The position numbers and the translations under genes are program-made. From Algivirga pacifica (GTDB taxonomy: Bacteria; Bacteroidota; Bacteroidia; Cytophagales; Flammeovirgaceae), in contig NZ_BAABJX010000015.1 in NCBI RefSeq assembly GCF_039543525.1, positions 1-64,000 of the forward strand: a DNA stretch of 64,000 bases. The letters run 5' to 3'. Positions 44,172 to 51,936 of the stretch are shown here, piece after piece (position 1 is the first letter of the stretch; every line of letters begins with the position of its first letter). The notes under the pieces were generated by a model that was not told the origin of the DNA, made no database searches, and worked only from the letters and a program-made list of their open reading frames with translations.

Positions 44172-44371
44172 CAAGGAGTTCAGATTTTATCGGCATCTGC
44201 CGTACCCAAAAGGCAGTGAAGTATCACAGTTGACTCCCAAATATTATTTTGTAATAATTCAAGTTGTGATTAAATTAAAAGAAGAATTGATGAAGGGGGT
44301 ATAAAAGCAATGTTTTTGTATTTCCAATTATTTCAGGGTAAAGGCCATTAGTGGCTTTTATTAAATTGTTG
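44172..44371 (+). repeat. ~200-bp direct repeat R1 (contains MITE empty site)
   Basis: From CAAGGAGTTCAGATTTTATCGG to TTATTAAATTGTTG this segment is closely repeated at 46295-46487 plus 46651-46658. The second copy is interrupted by the 160-bp MITE exactly where this one reads TTTTATTAAATTG. Each copy directly precedes a gene start (44398 and 46687). Confidence 0.85.
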
Positions 44372-44397
44372 TTGTGTTTCACGAAACAATAGAAAGA

Positions 44398-44586
44398 ATG
44401 CAAAATAAATATATCTGGATAGTAATTGAATTCGCTACAATCATTGGTGGGACTTTTATAACCGTGTTAAACGGGATGGATTCAAGGTCAACTAACCTTG
44501 ATACAGCTTTTGGCGCAAGTCTAATAGTGCTAGGAATAATGATTAGACTCTGGAGAAGGGAGTTTTTGAATTCTAAAAAAATATAG
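44398..44586 (+). CDS. Small two-helix membrane protein, first cassette
   Basis: A 62-residue protein from the ATG at 44398 (MQNKYIWIVIEFATIIGGTF); an in-frame GTG at 44374 would add eight residues. Two hydrophobic segments, about residues 5-25 and 39-54, are separated by a short polar loop, ending in a basic tail (RLWRREFLNSKK). No family was recognised. It is the first of the run of AT-rich same-strand genes and is followed 68 bp later by an attC-like hairpin. Confidence 0.55.
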   Translation: MQNKYIWIVIEFATIIGGTFITVLNGMDSRSTNLDTAFGASLIVLGIMIRLWRREFLNSKKI

Positions 44587-44653
44587 TAATTCCTTTTTTG
44601 GAGACTAATGTCAGTTGAAGAATCAATCAATTTAGATATAAAAAAAGCGAAAA

Positions 44654-44705
44654 CAGAACACAGTGTAAAAATGCATTGAAAAGCATTTTACACTAAAAGT
44701 TGTAG
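44654..44705 (+). other. Candidate integron attC site a
   Basis: About 52 bp from CAGAACACAG to GTTGTAG. The arms AGTGTAAAAATGC and GCATTTTACACT pair with one bulged base around ATTGAAAA. The outer trinucleotides are AAC at the left and GTT at the right, as in attC R''/R' boxes. It follows the small membrane protein gene and precedes the gene at 44724. Confidence 0.5.
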
Positions 44706-44723
44706 TGTATTAAATAATAGGTA

Positions 44724-45302
44724 ATGAAACAGGTAATATTTGTGATCAGCTTTTTACTATTTAAAAGTTACTCTGTGATAGGGCAAATAAATCAGGAGAT
44801 TTATAATAGCCAGAAGCTGTCAATAAGAGAGTCCCCTTTTTCCTCTGCTCAAACAATGTATGCTAAGTTGGAAATGCAGAAAAAATATAGGGTTCAGTAT
44901 GAAAGTGAATTGCAAAAAATAATTACGTCTAACCCAAGTGATACAATTATTTTAGTTGAAAAATACGATGAAACCTGTATAGATTGCCCTGCTGATGACA
45001 TTCAAATTTTTGTCAAAAATAAGTTGATCTCATATCAAAAAGATGTTTCTCAGAAACGCTATACCAAAGCATATGAGATTTTAACTAAAAATTTAATGGA
45101 TTCTACAGGTTACTATCACTTAGATATTATTGTATTAAAAAAAGAAATAAGTGAAGGGAGTGAGTGGAATACAAATCCTAAGAAATACGGAAGTGATGAT
45201 TGTTTTGGTGGTGATAAAATTATCTATACTGTCTTATATCCTAAGAGAAAAACAGAATCAATGTATATAAAGTGTTGGGAATTAGATTTAACTCAAAATT
45301 AA
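44724..45302 (+). CDS. Exported protein of unknown function
   Basis: A 192-residue protein with a signal peptide (1-20, ending SYSVIGQ). The mature part is mixed alpha/beta with two Cys pairs, CIDC and a later DDCFGGDK with a final KCWELDL, so disulphides are possible. No family was recognised. Codon use is strikingly AT-rich compared with the polysaccharide locus. It is followed nine bases later by candidate attC b, which fits a cassette-borne gene. Confidence 0.65.
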   Translation: MKQVIFVISFLLFKSYSVIGQINQEIYNSQKLSIRESPFSSAQTMYAKLEMQKKYRVQYESELQKIITSNPSDTIILVEKYDETCIDCPADDIQIFVKNKLISYQKDVSQKRYTKAYEILTKNLMDSTGYYHLDIIVLKKEISEGSEWNTNPKKYGSDDCFGGDKIIYTVLYPKRKTESMYIKCWELDLTQN

Positions 45303-45310
45303 AAACACTC

Positions 45311-45378
45311 CACAACACTAGTTATTGTTAACTCCTTGTAAACACGCCAACGTAACTGATGATAGCTGCAGCGTTATG
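45311..45378 (+). other. Candidate integron attC site b
   Basis: About 68 bp. The left arm CACAACACTAGTTATTGTTA and the right arm TAACTGATGATAGCTGCAGC followed by GTTATG are complementary with unpaired bases on one side, the expected attC signature. The right end GCGTTATGC resembles a core site. The right arm is similar in sequence to that of site d (ATGATAGCCATGGCGTTATC). Confidence 0.65.
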
Positions 45379-45404
45379 CTCAAAAAAAAAATTAAAGACA
45401 AAGA

Positions 45405-45848
45405 ATGAAACAACACAATTATCTTATTCTATTAGTATTAATATTTCTGTATTCAGGCTGTACAAAAGAAAAAATAAATCCTTCTACTAATGAAATGATA
45501 CAAAACGATAAAGGTTGGTATTCCTATCAATACAAAAGACATGATCTCGGAGAGGAAGCTGAGTTTAAATCGGGTAGCCCATATATCATACTTGGTGCAT
45601 ATGGAAGTGGGTTTAAAATAAAGGAAGATGGGACATGCCATATCAGTTATTCAGATGGAAATAATCATATAGAAGAAGACTTAGTAACCAGAAATTGGGA
45701 AATGAATGGGAATAATGAAATATTATTTATCAGTCAAACCTCTGAAGATATTAAAGCAACAATTGTAGAAATAACAAATGAAACCTTATGGATTCAATAT
45801 GAGCAATCAGGAGATAACTGGGAATACAAATTGAGAAGAATAGAATAA
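45405..45848 (+). CDS. Small lipoprotein of unknown function
   Basis: A 147-residue protein with lipobox FLYSGC (Cys19). The mature part is beta-rich (GSGFKIKEDGTCHISYSDGN, ETLWIQYEQSGDNWEYKLRR) and resembles lipocalin-like or META-like small lipoproteins only in general pattern. No specific family was recognised. It begins 26 bp after candidate attC b. No attC was found directly after it; instead the 838-bp gap is filled with repeats. Confidence 0.65.
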   Translation: MKQHNYLILLVLIFLYSGCTKEKINPSTNEMIQNDKGWYSYQYKRHDLGEEAEFKSGSPYIILGAYGSGFKIKEDGTCHISYSDGNNHIEEDLVTRNWEMNGNNEILFISQTSEDIKATIVEITNETLWIQYEQSGDNWEYKLRRIE

Positions 45849-46085
45849 ACGGCAGTGTATCAGTCGTAAGGCTGGTGTTCTAAATTGTAGTGCCAGACGA
45901 AAAATCTAAAAGCATCCCAATGTATTTTAATTACTTTGGAAAATGAGAGGCTCTTTCGAACAAGTCTACTACATCGATGCCTGACGGTACAAAACAATCT
46001 TTCAATTCTTTGTGTCAATTATTTTCCTACATAATGAAGCGACTCAGGAATTGTATTCTGATAAGAAGGGAGGTTGTCTGTAGAG

Positions 46086-46172
46086 AAATCACATAGAGGT
46101 GGGTAGGGATGGTAAGTCTTCATCCATCTCTTCACGTAAGAAGTATGTCGGTTAATTATTCAACTTTAATAT
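46086..46172 (-). repeat. Solo half of the RAYT-associated palindrome
   Basis: Reverse-complemented, this reads TTCTTACGTGAAGAGATGG, GACTTACCATCCCTACC, CACCTCTATGTGAT in the same order as 42541-42610. It carries the AATAATTAACCGACATAC outer arm. It shows that the element has spread away from the transposase gene. Confidence 0.8.
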
Positions 46173-46294
46173 CCTTAGTAGTGGGCTTCTAACCCATCGT
46201 CTACGAAGAAATAGTGTTGATGTTTTCTGAAGATGGGATCACTAGTACAGGGTATCGCTAGACCGCTCTGCGTAACATAAGTAGCGAATATTGC

Positions 46295-46487
46295 TCAAGG
46301 AGTTCAGATTTTATCGGTACCAACAGTATCCAAAAGATAGCGAAGTATCACAGTTGACTCCCAAATATTATTTTGTAATAATTCAAGTTGTTATTAAATT
46401 AAAAGAAGAATTGATGAAATGGGTATAAAAGCAATGTTCTTTTATTTCCAATTATTTCAGGGTAAAGGCCATTAGTGGCTTTTATTA
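46295..46487 (+). repeat. Direct repeat R2, interrupted by a MITE
   Basis: Second copy of 44172-44371. Shared landmarks are AAGTATCACAGTTGACTCCC, AATATTATTTTGTAATAATT and GGTAAAGGCCATTAGTGGCT. Homology resumes on the far side of the MITE at 46651-46658 (AATTGTTG) and then stops. Confidence 0.85.
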
Positions 46488-46647
46488 GAGCTTGTTTGGA
46501 ATCCAGATTTTGAGAATAAAACTTCTATAAATTGACTGATAAAGTTCTGATTTGAGCCTAATAGTGGTTCTATTTGGGGATAATCAGGACTTTATCAGTC
46601 AAAATTAGAGGAATTTTATTCCAAAAGATGTGGTTCTAAACAAGCTC
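46488..46647. mobile_element. 160-bp palindromic MITE-like element, copy B
   Basis: Ends GAGCTTGTTTGGAAT and CTAAACAAGCTC, flanked by TTA at 46485-46487 and 46648-46650. The uninterrupted version of the same site is at 44366-44371, with a single TTA. The interior pairs GACTGATAAAGTTCTGA with TCAGGACTTTATCAGTC around TAATAGTGGTTCTATT. Confidence 0.9.
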
Positions 46648-46686
46648 TTAAATTGTTGGCGGTCATTAAAATCAATTAAACACTCT

Positions 46687-47634
46687 ATGAAGAAAATGAA
46701 AATATTATGGAGAGTACTGTTAGCAATAGCTTTGAGTTCGTGTACAAATAGTAATACGAATGAGAAATACGATTCTACGACCTTCTTTTTAACAGATAAT
46801 TACAAAGTTGTAAAGGTTGATGAAGGTTTAAAAATGGCCTATCTAGATTTAAATCCTACAGGAGAAAAAATCATATTACTTTTACATGGAGAACCGAATT
46901 ATTCATTGGTATATCGTAATATCGCTCCAAATTTATGCAAAAAGGGTTATCGTGTTATTGTTCCAGATTTAATAGGTTTTGGAAACTCATCTAAACCTCA
47001 AAATTTTAATTTAATTACCTACTCGAACCACACTAAATGGCTCACTGAGTTTATAAGCAAATTAGGACTTAAAAACATCCATCTTTTTGCTCATGACTGG
47101 GGCGCTATGATTTCATTGCGGATAATTGCAGAAAAGCCACAACTATTTGATAAAGTGGCAATCTCATATGGCTTTTTATTTGATGGGACAGAGAAACTGC
47201 CTGAAAGTTTCCTTGGATTTAGACAATATGCTAAATCGGATAGTAGCTTTTCTGCTGGTAATATTATGGATTGGGGTACTTATTCAAAAATCCCTGATTC
47301 AATCAAAAAAAAGTATGATGAACCTTTTAAAAATCCGTCAGATAATTATGCAGTAAGAAAATTCCCTTGGCTAATACCTGATAACCCAAATGACAAAGAA
47401 GGCCTTATAAATAAAAGACTTACAAGAAAGTTAAGAACTTATGAAAAACCATTTATAACAATTTGGGGTAATCACGAAGATTCACTTTGGGAAGGAAAGG
47501 ATTCGTTACTCCAAAACCTTATTCCTGGTGCCAATAAGCAAGAACATTTTATCTTAGAATCAAATCATTTTATTCAAGAGGATCAACCACAGAGACTTAC
47601 AAATATTTTACTAAACTTTTTTAATAAAAAATAA
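46687..47634 (+). CDS. Haloalkane-dehalogenase-like alpha/beta hydrolase, lipoprotein
   Basis: A 315-residue alpha/beta hydrolase with a lipoprotein-type signal (LLAIALSSC). The oxyanion-hole motif HGEPNYSLVYR and the nucleophile elbow FAHDWGA with Asp137 match haloalkane dehalogenases and related epoxide hydrolases, which use aspartate instead of serine. The catalytic His is in ESNHFIQEDQP, and TIWGNHEDSLW lies where the acid usually is. I chose the ATG at 46687 because the frame upstream of it runs into the MITE. AT-rich composition and candidate attC c 110 bp downstream suggest a cassette gene. A lipid anchor is unusual for this family. The substrate cannot be told from the sequence. Confidence 0.85.
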   Translation: MKKMKILWRVLLAIALSSCTNSNTNEKYDSTTFFLTDNYKVVKVDEGLKMAYLDLNPTGEKIILLLHGEPNYSLVYRNIAPNLCKKGYRVIVPDLIGFGNSSKPQNFNLITYSNHTKWLTEFISKLGLKNIHLFAHDWGAMISLRIIAEKPQLFDKVAISYGFLFDGTEKLPESFLGFRQYAKSDSSFSAGNIMDWGTYSKIPDSIKKKYDEPFKNPSDNYAVRKFPWLIPDNPNDKEGLINKRLTRKLRTYEKPFITIWGNHEDSLWEGKDSLLQNLIPGANKQEHFILESNHFIQEDQPQRLTNILLNFFNKK

Positions 47635-47744
47635 GGTATGAAGTAAAGAAAAAGTCTATTGCTAATTGTATCCAAGTATTAAAAACACACCCTTATTGAA
47701 GCTACGGGAGTTTCTATAGGGAAAATAGAAAGACTCTAAAAACA

Positions 47745-47796
47745 CACACAACATTAGCTAAAAGTATTGAAATACTTTTTAATATCAACGTTATGT
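47745..47796 (+). other. Candidate integron attC site c
   Basis: About 52 bp from CACACAACATTAGC to CAACGTTATG. CTAAAAGTATT pairs with AATACTTTTTAA around a very short loop, and the outer CACAAC and CGTTATG pair imperfectly with unpaired bases between. It is shorter than most known attC sites (about 57 bp and up). Confidence 0.55.
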
Positions 47797-47829
47797 CTAT
47801 CCAACAAAATCAACTAAGGAATTAAAAAT

Positions 47830-48225
47830 ATGAGTCAATATGCTCGATTCGGACAGCGGTTAGCTAGTCACGTAGGAGATTTAATTATCGTCAATTTAAT
47901 TTTACTCCCAACAATAGTAATTGTCAATATGCGTGACCTCAACTTCAATTATAGCCTTATACAACTCATAGTATGGTGTGCTTACTCAACGTACTTTAAC
48001 GCTTCAGACGAAAGAGGTACATATGGGAAGAAATTGATGGGGTTAAAAGTAGAACATTTAGATGGTACAAAATTGACTTATCTCGAATCCTTTGTCAGGT
48101 TTATTTTGGGCTTTGCAGTGTTTGGCTTTCTAGTGGGAATTATACCTATCCTTTTCACTAATAAAAAACAAGGTTTTCATGATCTGATACTGAGCTCAGT
48201 CGTAAGAGTAAAAGCTAATCAATAA
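47830..48225 (+). CDS. RDD-family membrane protein
   Basis: A 131-residue protein matching the RDD pattern: an early Arg (FGQRLASHVGDLIIVNLIL), a hydrophobic hairpin, an acidic residue pair (NASDERGTYGKKLMGLKV) and a second helical region (FILGFAVFGFLVGIIPILFT) followed by KKQGFHDLILSSVVR. Three membrane segments are expected. The function of RDD proteins is mostly unknown; transport or ion-related roles have been proposed. It lies between candidate attC sites c and d, 33 bp after one and 18 bp before the other, a textbook single-gene cassette size. Confidence 0.9.
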   Translation: MSQYARFGQRLASHVGDLIIVNLILLPTIVIVNMRDLNFNYSLIQLIVWCAYSTYFNASDERGTYGKKLMGLKVEHLDGTKLTYLESFVRFILGFAVFGFLVGIIPILFTNKKQGFHDLILSSVVRVKANQ

Positions 48226-48243
48226 TTCATTCATATAAAGAAA

Positions 48244-48311
48244 CATAACATTAGCTATCATCAATTCCCTACGAAAACACTAATGCAACTTATGATAGCC
48301 ATGGCGTTATC
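48244..48311 (+). other. Candidate integron attC site d
   Basis: About 68 bp. ATAAC...GCTATCAT on the left pairs with ATGATAGC...GTTAT on the right, with ATTA opposite CATGGC forming the asymmetrical spacer. The right end GGCGTTATC and the GATAGC stem are shared with site b. Confidence 0.7.
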
Positions 48312-48392
48312 CTTATTATAAACCACTAATAACCAATATGGATTTTTAGTTTAACGTATGCATTTAGTTATATTGAAATTCAAAATAAAATA

Positions 48393-49649
48393 ATGAAATA
48401 TTACATCTACTTATCACTACTTGTCGGATCGATTTTAGTGGTAAATCAACATACAATTGCACAAGCAAGTGACTCCCAAACAGAGCAATTTCAAAATCGA
48501 ATAGTGGATTCCATATTTTCTGAAACTTTAAATGAAAGCCGTGACTTTTGGGTAAGATTACCAGATAATTACAAGCCAGGTAATGATGAAAAATATGCTG
48601 TGATTTATCTAATGGATGGATTTTCACTAGAAAGTACTTTGGAAGCTGTTTATAGCAACTATTGGGGGCATTACCTACCACATATGATACTTGTTGGGAT
48701 TTCTAATCGCAGTAACCGAACAAGAGATTTAACTACTTCGCAGGTAAAAATGAGACGTGGTAGTGCAATGGACAGTGAAACTGGAGGTGCAGAAACCTTT
48801 ACTAAATTTATGGAGGAGGAACTCATCCCATACATTGATAGTAAGTATCCAACCATGGCTTATCGTACCTTAATTGGGCACTCTTATGCCGGTTTGTTTA
48901 CTATAAATATGTTGGTTAATCATAAACATCTCTTTCAAAACTATATAGCCATAGATCCAAGTTTAGATTGGGACGACCAAAAACTATTGAAGGAGGCAAA
49001 AGAAAAGCTGAGTAAAGAAAGTTATGAAGGCAAATCCCTTTATGTGTCTTTGGCAGCAGAGCAGCTACATATGTGGAATGAAGAAATAACCATGGAGAAT
49101 ATTATGGATGACTCTTCAGAATTTACTTTGTTTGCGCGTTCAATCATTGAGTTTTCAAATTATGCTAAATCTCAAAAACAGAATGGATTAAATTTTTCAT
49201 GGAAGGTTTATCATGAAGATTTACATGGTACAGTTCCGTTGCCATCAATAAGAGATGGGCTGATATTTCTTTTTGAATGGTATCAGTTTAAATCTCCGCA
49301 AAAATATAATAATCCAGAGACCCCTTTAGAAGAATTGGTTTCGCTCTTGAAGAAGCAGGAACAAATCTATACCGAACAATTTGGTGTTCCCACTGCACCC
49401 ATGATAGACGAAATGTTAAATGGCTATGGCTACATGAATATGCAAATGGGACAACCTGAGAAGGCGTTCATGTTTTTTGAAATGAATATTAAGTATAATC
49501 CAACAAGTGCAAATGCTTATGATTCGATGGCTGAGTATTATGAATCTCAAAACGACAAAGAGAATGCCTTAAAATACTTAAACAAGGCCTACGAAATAAG
49601 TGGTGACGATTACTATAAAGAAAGAATTGAAGCACTAAATAAAAAATAA
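48393..49649 (+). CDS. Esterase-family (PF00756-like) hydrolase with TPR tail
   Basis: A 418-residue exported protein (signal peptide 1-24, ending NQHTIAQ). Residues ~35-290 are an esterase-D-like alpha/beta hydrolase as in siderophore esterases: FWVRLPDNYKPG, YAVIYLMDGFS, the nucleophile elbow LIGHSYAG with Ser164, and a late His in VYHEDLHGTVPL. Residues ~340-410 form TPR repeats (QMGQPEKAFMFFEMNIKYNP, ESQNDKENALKYLNKAYE). It sits between candidate attC sites d and e. A substrate cannot be assigned; a TPR tail suggests protein contacts. Confidence 0.88.
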   Translation: MKYYIYLSLLVGSILVVNQHTIAQASDSQTEQFQNRIVDSIFSETLNESRDFWVRLPDNYKPGNDEKYAVIYLMDGFSLESTLEAVYSNYWGHYLPHMILVGISNRSNRTRDLTTSQVKMRRGSAMDSETGGAETFTKFMEEELIPYIDSKYPTMAYRTLIGHSYAGLFTINMLVNHKHLFQNYIAIDPSLDWDDQKLLKEAKEKLSKESYEGKSLYVSLAAEQLHMWNEEITMENIMDDSSEFTLFARSIIEFSNYAKSQKQNGLNFSWKVYHEDLHGTVPLPSIRDGLIFLFEWYQFKSPQKYNNPETPLEELVSLLKKQEQIYTEQFGVPTAPMIDEMLNGYGYMNMQMGQPEKAFMFFEMNIKYNPTSANAYDSMAEYYESQNDKENALKYLNKAYEISGDDYYKERIEALNKK

Positions 49650-49654
49650 TCAAA

Positions 49655-49785
49655 GGCTAACCATGTGTCATACGTAATGGCGGGCAAAGTAGGGATTTTA
49701 GGGTTCGTGGCTCGTATCAATACTATCTCGGTTTAATAGTGACGAACTCCAAAATTTGCCTCTACACATATACTCAACGTTACAC
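49655..49785 (+). other. Candidate integron attC site e (long form)
   Basis: About 131 bp starting GGCTAACC six bases after the esterase stop and ending CAACGTTACAC. Long-range pairing is visible: ATGTGT with ACACAT, GGCAAA with TTTGCC, ATTTT with AAAAT, GTTCGT with ACGAAC. The size resembles the long attC sites of chromosomal integrons. Confidence 0.65.
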
Positions 49786-49799
49786 TCAATTTACAAAAC

Positions 49800-50540
49800 T
49801 TGAAAAAGCTACTCATAATCATACCAATTTGTATTTTCTCAATTCTTGTAAACGGACAGGAGAATAAGTTTGAACTTGATTCAATCAACGGAGTTTATAT
49901 CCCCAATGATTTGGAAGACTGTTTTGTACAGATAAATGCTTTTTGGAGCGACTCCACTAAGCAACAAGTGACTGAATGGACAGAAGATGAATTTGTAGGT
50001 AAGGCGCATATGGGTTTTGGTACGTGGATGCGAAACAATTGGAGACTTTGGGGTGGTTCTAGACTTTCAAAATATTTCAATGATATGGGAATCTATCATC
50101 CAGACGATATGTCAGGAATCATACTGATTTCTTATCATCGTTATCTAAATGATACTGATATACAGTTCAAGAAGCAGGTGAAGTATTATCAAGTCTATTG
50201 GAAAAAAGCCAAGAGGGAGCAAAAGAAATTTCAGAAAGAAGAATTCAAGGAGTTTAGCGTTGGTGATACCGTTGAGTTCAGCTATGATTATGAGTTTATC
50301 AGCGAAAATCAAGAAAAGGGATATATGCAAGAATCATGTGTGGCAACAGCGGTGATTAAAGCTAAGAACAAGAAACAATTACAACTTTTAGTGCAACTCT
50401 TGGATGCGTGTGACCCTGATGGTATTATTATTTCAAGCAATAATATTTATGACGAATCTGGTAAACTGATTGAAGAAGATAAACAAACGATCATGAAGAC
50501 AGGTGAAGAACATTGGACAAGCTATAATCTGTGGTACTAA
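49800..50540 (+). CDS. DUF6794-like exported protein
   Basis: A 246-residue protein with a TTG start and signal peptide (1-20, ending SILVNGQ). The N-terminal half carries DLEDCFVQINAFWSDSTKQQ, EFVGKAHMGFGTWMRNNWRL and HPDDMSGIILISYHRYLND, which I recognise as the DUF6794 pattern of Bacteroidota. The C-terminal half is beta-rich. The function is unknown. The start is 14 bp after candidate attC e, so it would be the next cassette. No attC-like end was found after it. Confidence 0.7.
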   Translation: MKKLLIIIPICIFSILVNGQENKFELDSINGVYIPNDLEDCFVQINAFWSDSTKQQVTEWTEDEFVGKAHMGFGTWMRNNWRLWGGSRLSKYFNDMGIYHPDDMSGIILISYHRYLNDTDIQFKKQVKYYQVYWKKAKREQKKFQKEEFKEFSVGDTVEFSYDYEFISENQEKGYMQESCVATAVIKAKNKKQLQLLVQLLDACDPDGIIISSNNIYDESGKLIEEDKQTIMKTGEEHWTSYNLWY

Positions 50541-50601
50541 AATAAAAAAGTTATATTAATGGGCTGAATGCAGCCTGCCCCAATTCTAATAGCATCAACT
50601 A

Positions 50602-51246
50602 ATGGAAATAGTAATCCGACATCTATTAATTTTAACGACCATTTTTTTGCTGAATTGTTCAAATCGAAATAATCAAGATAAATTGACAGATCAAGATTTA
50701 AATAGACTTTTTAAGAATCATCATATTCCAAGTGATTATGTGAAATTGAGGAACTTTGAATACTCATTAGCGTCACAATCTGATTACTATTCGGATGGTT
50801 TTGAACTTTTGTTTGATGAGAATGATACCATGTTGAAAAGTTATTCAACGGATAAGTCTTTTTTAGACTCATTTATCATTTTTGCTCAAGCTGATGGAAC
50901 AGGTTCTTTATATGCATATTGGTTGAGTAGCAAGGAGCTGACACAAAATACGCCAATTGTAATCTTTGGTAGTGAAGGAGGAGTATACGTCGTGGCAGAA
51001 AACTTTAACGATCTATTGAAAATACTCACTTTGGATTCTGAGCCAATGGTTGACCACGATGAAGTATCATATTATAAAGATACTGCTGATTATAATCCTA
51101 GTAAGAATAGACCTGAATATCTTAATTGGCTGAAAAAAGAGTTTAAAATAGACCCAATAGAAAATACTGATGAAATAGTCTTAATTGCTCAAGAAAAATA
51201 TCAAAAGGCTTTAAAAACTTGGGTAAACAAGTTTACTGAAATTTGA
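50602..51246 (+). CDS. Lipoprotein with SMI1/KNR4 (SUKH)-like domain
   Basis: A 214-residue protein with lipobox TIFLLNC (Cys19). The body resembles SUKH superfamily proteins: IIFAQADGTGSLYAYWL in the position of the conserved aromatic/acidic strand, then TPIVIFGSEGGVYVVAENFNDLLKIL. SUKH proteins often are immunity factors of toxin systems. The lipid anchor is atypical, and no toxin gene lies next to it. The assignment is by pattern and is tentative. Confidence 0.55.
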   Translation: MEIVIRHLLILTTIFLLNCSNRNNQDKLTDQDLNRLFKNHHIPSDYVKLRNFEYSLASQSDYYSDGFELLFDENDTMLKSYSTDKSFLDSFIIFAQADGTGSLYAYWLSSKELTQNTPIVIFGSEGGVYVVAENFNDLLKILTLDSEPMVDHDEVSYYKDTADYNPSKNRPEYLNWLKKEFKIDPIENTDEIVLIAQEKYQKALKTWVNKFTEI

Positions 51247-51299
51247 ATGGCTATATCAAGCGACCTACAAGAAGGAGTATACAAAACCAACAATAAGTA

Positions 51300-51875
51300 A
51301 TGCTAGAGGCTGAAGAATTTTGTCCTAAAGACAAAAAAGAATGGAGAACATGGTTGAAAATGAACCATAAGAAAAAAGATTCCGTCTGGTTGATTTTTTA
51401 CAAGAAACAATCACCAAAATATAACCTGAGCTGGAGTGAATCCGTGGATCAAGCCCTTTGTTTTGGGTGGATCGATAGTACGAAAAGAGCTATAGATCAG
51501 GAGTCTTTTAAACAATACTTCAGCAAGCGAAAGCCCAAAAGTAATTGGTCAAAAGTAAACAAGGACAAAGTAGAAAACTTGATTGCCCAAGGACTAATGG
51601 AAGAAGCTGGATACAAAAGTATTGAAGTGGCCAAGGAAAATGGTTCCTGGACATTTCTGGACAGTGTCGAAAACTTAGAAATTCCCATAGACCTAAAACA
51701 GGCATTGGAGAGCCATAAAGGTTCAGGGGAGTTCTTTGAAAGTCTCAGTAAGTCTGATAAAAAGATATTATTATATTGGGTGATCTCCGCAAAAAGGAAA
51801 GAAACAAGACAAAAAAGGATCACTGAAATTGCAGAAAATGCAAGTAACCATTGCAAACCAAAGCAATTTAGATAG
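51300..51875 (+). CDS. YdeI/OmpD-associated family protein
   Basis: A 191-residue cytosolic protein with the family signature: WRTWLKMNHKKKDSVWLIFYKK, then SWSESVDQALCFGWIDSTKR, QYFSKRKPKSNWSKVNKDKV, and a C-terminal helical ISAKRKETRQKRITEIAENA. The family includes proteins annotated as bacteriocin-protection or OmpD-associated, with no clear biochemical activity known. It lies 53 bp after the SUKH-like gene. Composition is still AT-rich but closer to the flanking core genes. Confidence 0.88.
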   Translation: MLEAEEFCPKDKKEWRTWLKMNHKKKDSVWLIFYKKQSPKYNLSWSESVDQALCFGWIDSTKRAIDQESFKQYFSKRKPKSNWSKVNKDKVENLIAQGLMEEAGYKSIEVAKENGSWTFLDSVENLEIPIDLKQALESHKGSGEFFESLSKSDKKILLYWVISAKRKETRQKRITEIAENASNHCKPKQFR

Positions 51876-51936
51876 AAAAAGCCTGCAAGATTGGCTGAAG
51901 GGCTGATTACTTTTTGTACTGATAACCCCAAAAACA

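Noticed and set aside
47640..47744. Remnant of a helix-turn-helix or transposase gene (EATGVSIGKIERL in one frame)
   Set aside because: The similarity covers only about 15 codons, needs a frameshift and has no start; too short to support.
50541..50601. A sixth attC site between the DUF6794-like and SUKH-like genes
   Set aside because: There is a hairpin (GGGC with GCCC), but the ends are GTT on the left and AAC on the right, opposite to attC polarity, and the right arm does not pair outside the stem.
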